Shown one piece after another: positions 62,401-64,000 of a stretch of 64,000 bases of DNA. The notes beneath the pieces are model-generated. The model searched no databases. It was given only the letters and a program-made list of their open reading frames with translations, and was not told the origin of the DNA. The first letter of the stretch is position 1, and each line of letters begins with the position of its first letter. Made by a program: the position numbers and the translations under genes. The stretch spans positions 806,001 to 870,000 of the forward strand of contig NZ_JAPDDT010000002.1 of assembly GCF_025950235.1 (NCBI RefSeq), read 5' to 3'. This stretch comes from Luteolibacter arcticus. Lineage in GTDB: Bacteria > Verrucomicrobiota > Verrucomicrobiia > Verrucomicrobiales > Akkermansiaceae.

Positions 62401-63931
62401 GTTCGCGGGATTGCTGGCAACTGGTGCTATGATCGCGGCGGATTGGACGGCGGCGGCACTACAAAGCGAGATCCAGAAGTGGCAAGACGACCCATTGGCT
62501 CGCATGTCCGAGTTGCATGGGATCATGACTGACTTCTTCCAGAAGCAGGTCTATGAGCCGCTCGGAAACCTTGTAGCCGATCTCTCCACTTTTGAGGGAT
62601 TCAAGAAGCTCTTCTGGCAAGCGGTGGCAAAGGGGATCACCATCTCAATGGCCGCCAACAACCTGAACATTTGGGAGAAGACGGTCGACGCTCTCGGCGA
62701 ATGGTTTGACGACTTCGGGAACCGTATGGCGGCGGGAGCTGAGAGCGCCGCATGGATCAATACCCCGTTTGCCAAGTCCGGGCTCCTGGCAGAAGGCACT
62801 CAGGTCTTCAGGGAACAGTGCTATACGTTTGGATATACCTTGGGATACATGTGCGAGCAGGTCGCAGTGGGCATGCTTACAGGAGGTGCCATGAAGATCG
62901 GCCAAGTTGCTCTGAAAGGTGGGGTCACGTTGGCGGGCAATCTCGCAAAGCGAACCGCGGGAGCGATTGCGATGCGAGGGCACTGGATGAAGGCGTTATT
63001 AGGAAACTCGTCCCTCGGAGACGCGCTTGTACGTTTCGGGTATGAGCGTGGATTGCTGCTTTGCGCGGTGGAGCCGGTTGGACCGTCGATCAAGGAGAGC
63101 GTTTTCGAGATATTGGAGAAGCTCTTTACGAGGTCCGGGTTCCAGCGTGCCACCTTCAATTTCAAAAACTTGCTCGACGACATTACCAAGCCCGGAAGCA
63201 ATATGCGGGCGCTTGTGGCCAGCGCTGGCGGGGAGGCCTTGATTCAACGCAGGGCTGCTCAATTAGCCGTACTCTTGGGAGATCAATGTGACGAGACAAT
63301 CATGAAGAATTTCCTCAAGGTCGCTGAAGAACGACTAATCATCCTTCGACCAGCCCCCGACGGACATGTGGTGGACGAATTCTTTGAAGGATTCTTCCGC
63401 TGCTTCGAAGGGAATCCGTCGCTCATGGTGAATGCCGATACCGCCGAGCTATCGCTCTCGCAGTTGTCCGCAAATGGCAAGGCCTACTTGAAGAGCTTCC
63501 TTTCGGACCCCGACGCAGGTAATCTGTGGAAAATCGACGATCCCCTTTGGGTGGATGAGGATATCGCGATTCCCCACAACTATTGGGTCCGAGGCCTGCT
63601 GGCGGAAATCGACGTCTATAAGAGAGTGTACAAATCGCAGGGATTCACGCATCATCCCACTGCCGCGGGATTCGATTTGTCAGATGATGTTACCTGGGTT
63701 CAGATCAAGTCGGTCAAGAACCCCGGGGGTGCAATTGACGGGATGAAGAAAGCGATTGACAAGCTTGCCGCTAGCCGACCAGATTCCGGTGATCTGAAGC
63801 TCCATATCCTTGCGAAGCCCGGCACTGATACTGCGGGCCTGAAGTCTGCTCTCGACAATTATTTGGGCGGTAAACCTTACGAAAGTCGATTTGAAGTGGA
63901 AATTGAGTTTTATGATTTGGGGCCACAATGA
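59465..63931 (+). CDS. Secreted TSP3/LamG scaffold with predicted PD-(D/E)xK-like nuclease toxin domain
   Basis: This encodes 1,488 residues. The signal peptide is GPLLIIGAAIIVTTAHA. TSP3-type calcium repeats (DADSDGMSDVWEGEHGF, DPDGDGWTNLEESQ, DTDGDGFPDNTDPDP and several later) surround a LamG domain (about 215-460). From about 640 on is a beta-domain, then a hydrophobic helical middle (about 930-1200). The last 137 residues carry LLAEIDVYKRVYKSQGF, then GFDLSDDVTWVQIKSVKNPGG: a Glu helix, an Asp, and a Q-x-K strand, the pattern of restriction-endonuclease-fold toxins with Q in place of E/D. The layout (secretion signal, scaffold, nuclease end, overlapping downstream gene) is that of a polymorphic toxin. 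The toxin call is inference from motifs and context. Confidence 0.75.
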   Translation: MKLDFLKRGPLLIIGAAIIVTTAHALIDADSDGMSDVWEGEHGFAVSGTQPSHQLPTADPDGDGWTNLEESQAGTDPSSGVPPEGILKPTVLKHPDFSTVFTISWPSLEGKQYKLYVSPDLSSGSWVQIDSPMMGTGATIEYGTEAIDEDGYLPDRLFWKVSVADVDSDGDTYTDYEELAKKLNPNRADTDGDGFPDNTDPDPLDFADKDGANLSGNVTTGLLGRWDFEGGGPDDVTLVSTPNNEAGAIDIGNTGAGWDGRDDWPRAASGMPWACLHLIAADSHAKVPTTRLNHDTHTWAMWIKFPRATVSSPGALDSSAGKRTLFAVGKDETLSSNDPDSRPIVQCYFDGKGTTNNSSDNRLVLSNWDDGVESQLASWSVPAALDDGQWHHIAIYFDDNEGGRGKYRAWYDGGAFDDNQKDIIAGNVFTYTLNAASHPWCYLGRFMKFIPPGQGHETLGAQIDRLRVYNKVLQPSDVLALYNQDIDDDGLTDRFESRTRFWRDHNHDKIDQQSETTFPVSPFLNDPAGSDHDGDGLSTHDEQTRGTNPWKADSDGDLLPDGWEVEHGSSPSDTDGLTATEEYKWGTDPKSADTDGDGTNDSDETTQGSHPNDASDGGQPLPADQRLAIRIGVGDQSGSHSEDYVVECYRIDIETGEEKLHYIVRSGGFGQYTEQDYNIFRKDQTYTFRLKWQGTSTGTSSSGASDGPDYDYTFKVIPQASHGGILIDSWDKDRGSIGLGKKLLGVNRNDVAADESAFKEEIENRRVVLYSIQTHSQDRMFAGSVTTLRGFERLQLVITNPETGEDFGTHGYLAGEGDTRVYQSLKGMLGSEDDQGTDVRDPRVWFLQDTLNYRRTEFYLVSGVKGEGYGKIKVEARFNGQSLGSVERSLQAHTQFEETIDMVTGWAAGKGFRIDPGAAGGTIAARNNLTDGAGLSEPELWATPTLIPFMLIGHQVEGVTIVARGLGEGIVAGLKDDLEFAGLLATGAMIAADWTAAALQSEIQKWQDDPLARMSELHGIMTDFFQKQVYEPLGNLVADLSTFEGFKKLFWQAVAKGITISMAANNLNIWEKTVDALGEWFDDFGNRMAAGAESAAWINTPFAKSGLLAEGTQVFREQCYTFGYTLGYMCEQVAVGMLTGGAMKIGQVALKGGVTLAGNLAKRTAGAIAMRGHWMKALLGNSSLGDALVRFGYERGLLLCAVEPVGPSIKESVFEILEKLFTRSGFQRATFNFKNLLDDITKPGSNMRALVASAGGEALIQRRAAQLAVLLGDQCDETIMKNFLKVAEERLIILRPAPDGHVVDEFFEGFFRCFEGNPSLMVNADTAELSLSQLSANGKAYLKSFLSDPDAGNLWKIDDPLWVDEDIAIPHNYWVRGLLAEIDVYKRVYKSQGFTHHPTAAGFDLSDDVTWVQIKSVKNPGGAIDGMKKAIDKLAASRPDSGDLKLHILAKPGTDTAGLKSALDNYLGGKPYESRFEVEIEFYDLGPQ

Positions 63932-64000
63932 TTTCCAACAAAAAATATTTCGAGGTCTCTTTTCCTAATGTGCCGAAGCCGGTGGTCGATGTTTGGCGCT
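63928..64000 (+). CDS. Candidate immunity gene, cut by window edge
   Basis: The ATG at 63928 overlaps the stop of the toxin candidate (ATGA). The 24 visible codons read MISNKKYFEVSFPNVPKP and continue VVDVWR to the edge. There is no signal peptide, so a cytoplasmic protein is likely, as for an immunity factor protecting the producer. The local base composition is lower in GC than the rest of the window, as is often seen at the variable end of toxin loci. The assignment rests on position only. Confidence 0.5.
   Translation, partial: MISNKKYFEVSFPNVPKPVVDVWR

Noticed and set aside
1-64000. CRISPR arrays, insertion sequences, integrases or phage genes
   Set aside because: No regularly spaced repeats, transposase or integrase motifs were seen on either strand.

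Overview
The window is GC-rich chromosomal DNA from a Gram-negative bacterium of the Planctomycetota-Verrucomicrobiota group, most likely Verrucomicrobiota of the Luteolibacter/Haloferula type. The grounds are a Verru_Chthon-cassette-A-like giant pilin-like protein, PEP-CTERM proteins with Arg-rich tails, autotransporter-type beta-strand passengers, thrombospondin-3 (TSP3) and LamG surface proteins, many lipoproteins, and start codons that mostly lack a strong Shine-Dalgarno site. This is inferred from gene content; there is no rRNA here. Nothing looks like a phage or an insertion sequence, and there is no CRISPR array.

Layout. 1-3995: a Tat-exported protein cut by the window edge, a CPA2 cation/proton antiporter with a TrkA-N domain, and a small possibly HNH-like protein, all on the minus strand. 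4461-4546: tRNA-Leu(TAA). 4968-16544: a co-oriented island of ten envelope and signalling genes, namely secreted proteins, lipoproteins, an FHA-ABC transporter of Rv1747-like layout, a Ser/Thr kinase with an extracytoplasmic beta-helix, glycine-zipper lipoproteins and an S41 peptidase. 16570-18545: hflK-hflC. 18671-22409: an esterase/LamG protein beside a PEP-CTERM protein that shares its N-terminal domain. 22691-26678: an M42 peptidase, a 653-residue exported protein and a MoxR ATPase, linked by ATGA overlaps. 26792-28316: GDPD phosphodiesterase and a convergent exported protein. 28645-38418: a 1,457-residue surface protein, the pilin-like giant and a PhoD phosphatase. 38506-46135: a beta-strand passenger, a second kinase/beta-helix fusion, the NAD(P)HX repair enzyme, an amidase and an exported beta-sandwich protein. 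46726-49266: a PEP-CTERM protein and four small unknowns. 49426-51497: leuC-leuD. 51588-52339: three very small membrane or lipoprotein genes. 52475-58215: a complete cecR-ybhG-ybhF-ybhS-ybhR-type efflux operon. 58584-64000: a divergent operon encoding a 1,488-residue TSP3/LamG protein with a predicted nuclease C-terminus, followed by the start of a candidate immunity gene that overlaps it.

How the parts fit. The kinase and FHA-ABC pair in the island resembles the PknF/Rv1747 pair of Mycobacterium tuberculosis: the kinase could sense the periplasm through its beta-helix and signal to the FHA domains of the transporter. A second kinase/beta-helix fusion lies about 27 kb away. The two systems that best merit follow-up are this signalling island and the TSP3-scaffold toxin with its candidate immunity gene at the right edge. 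A short recurring signal, YTGTTAGR, also stands out because it carries most of the few TTA codons in the window.
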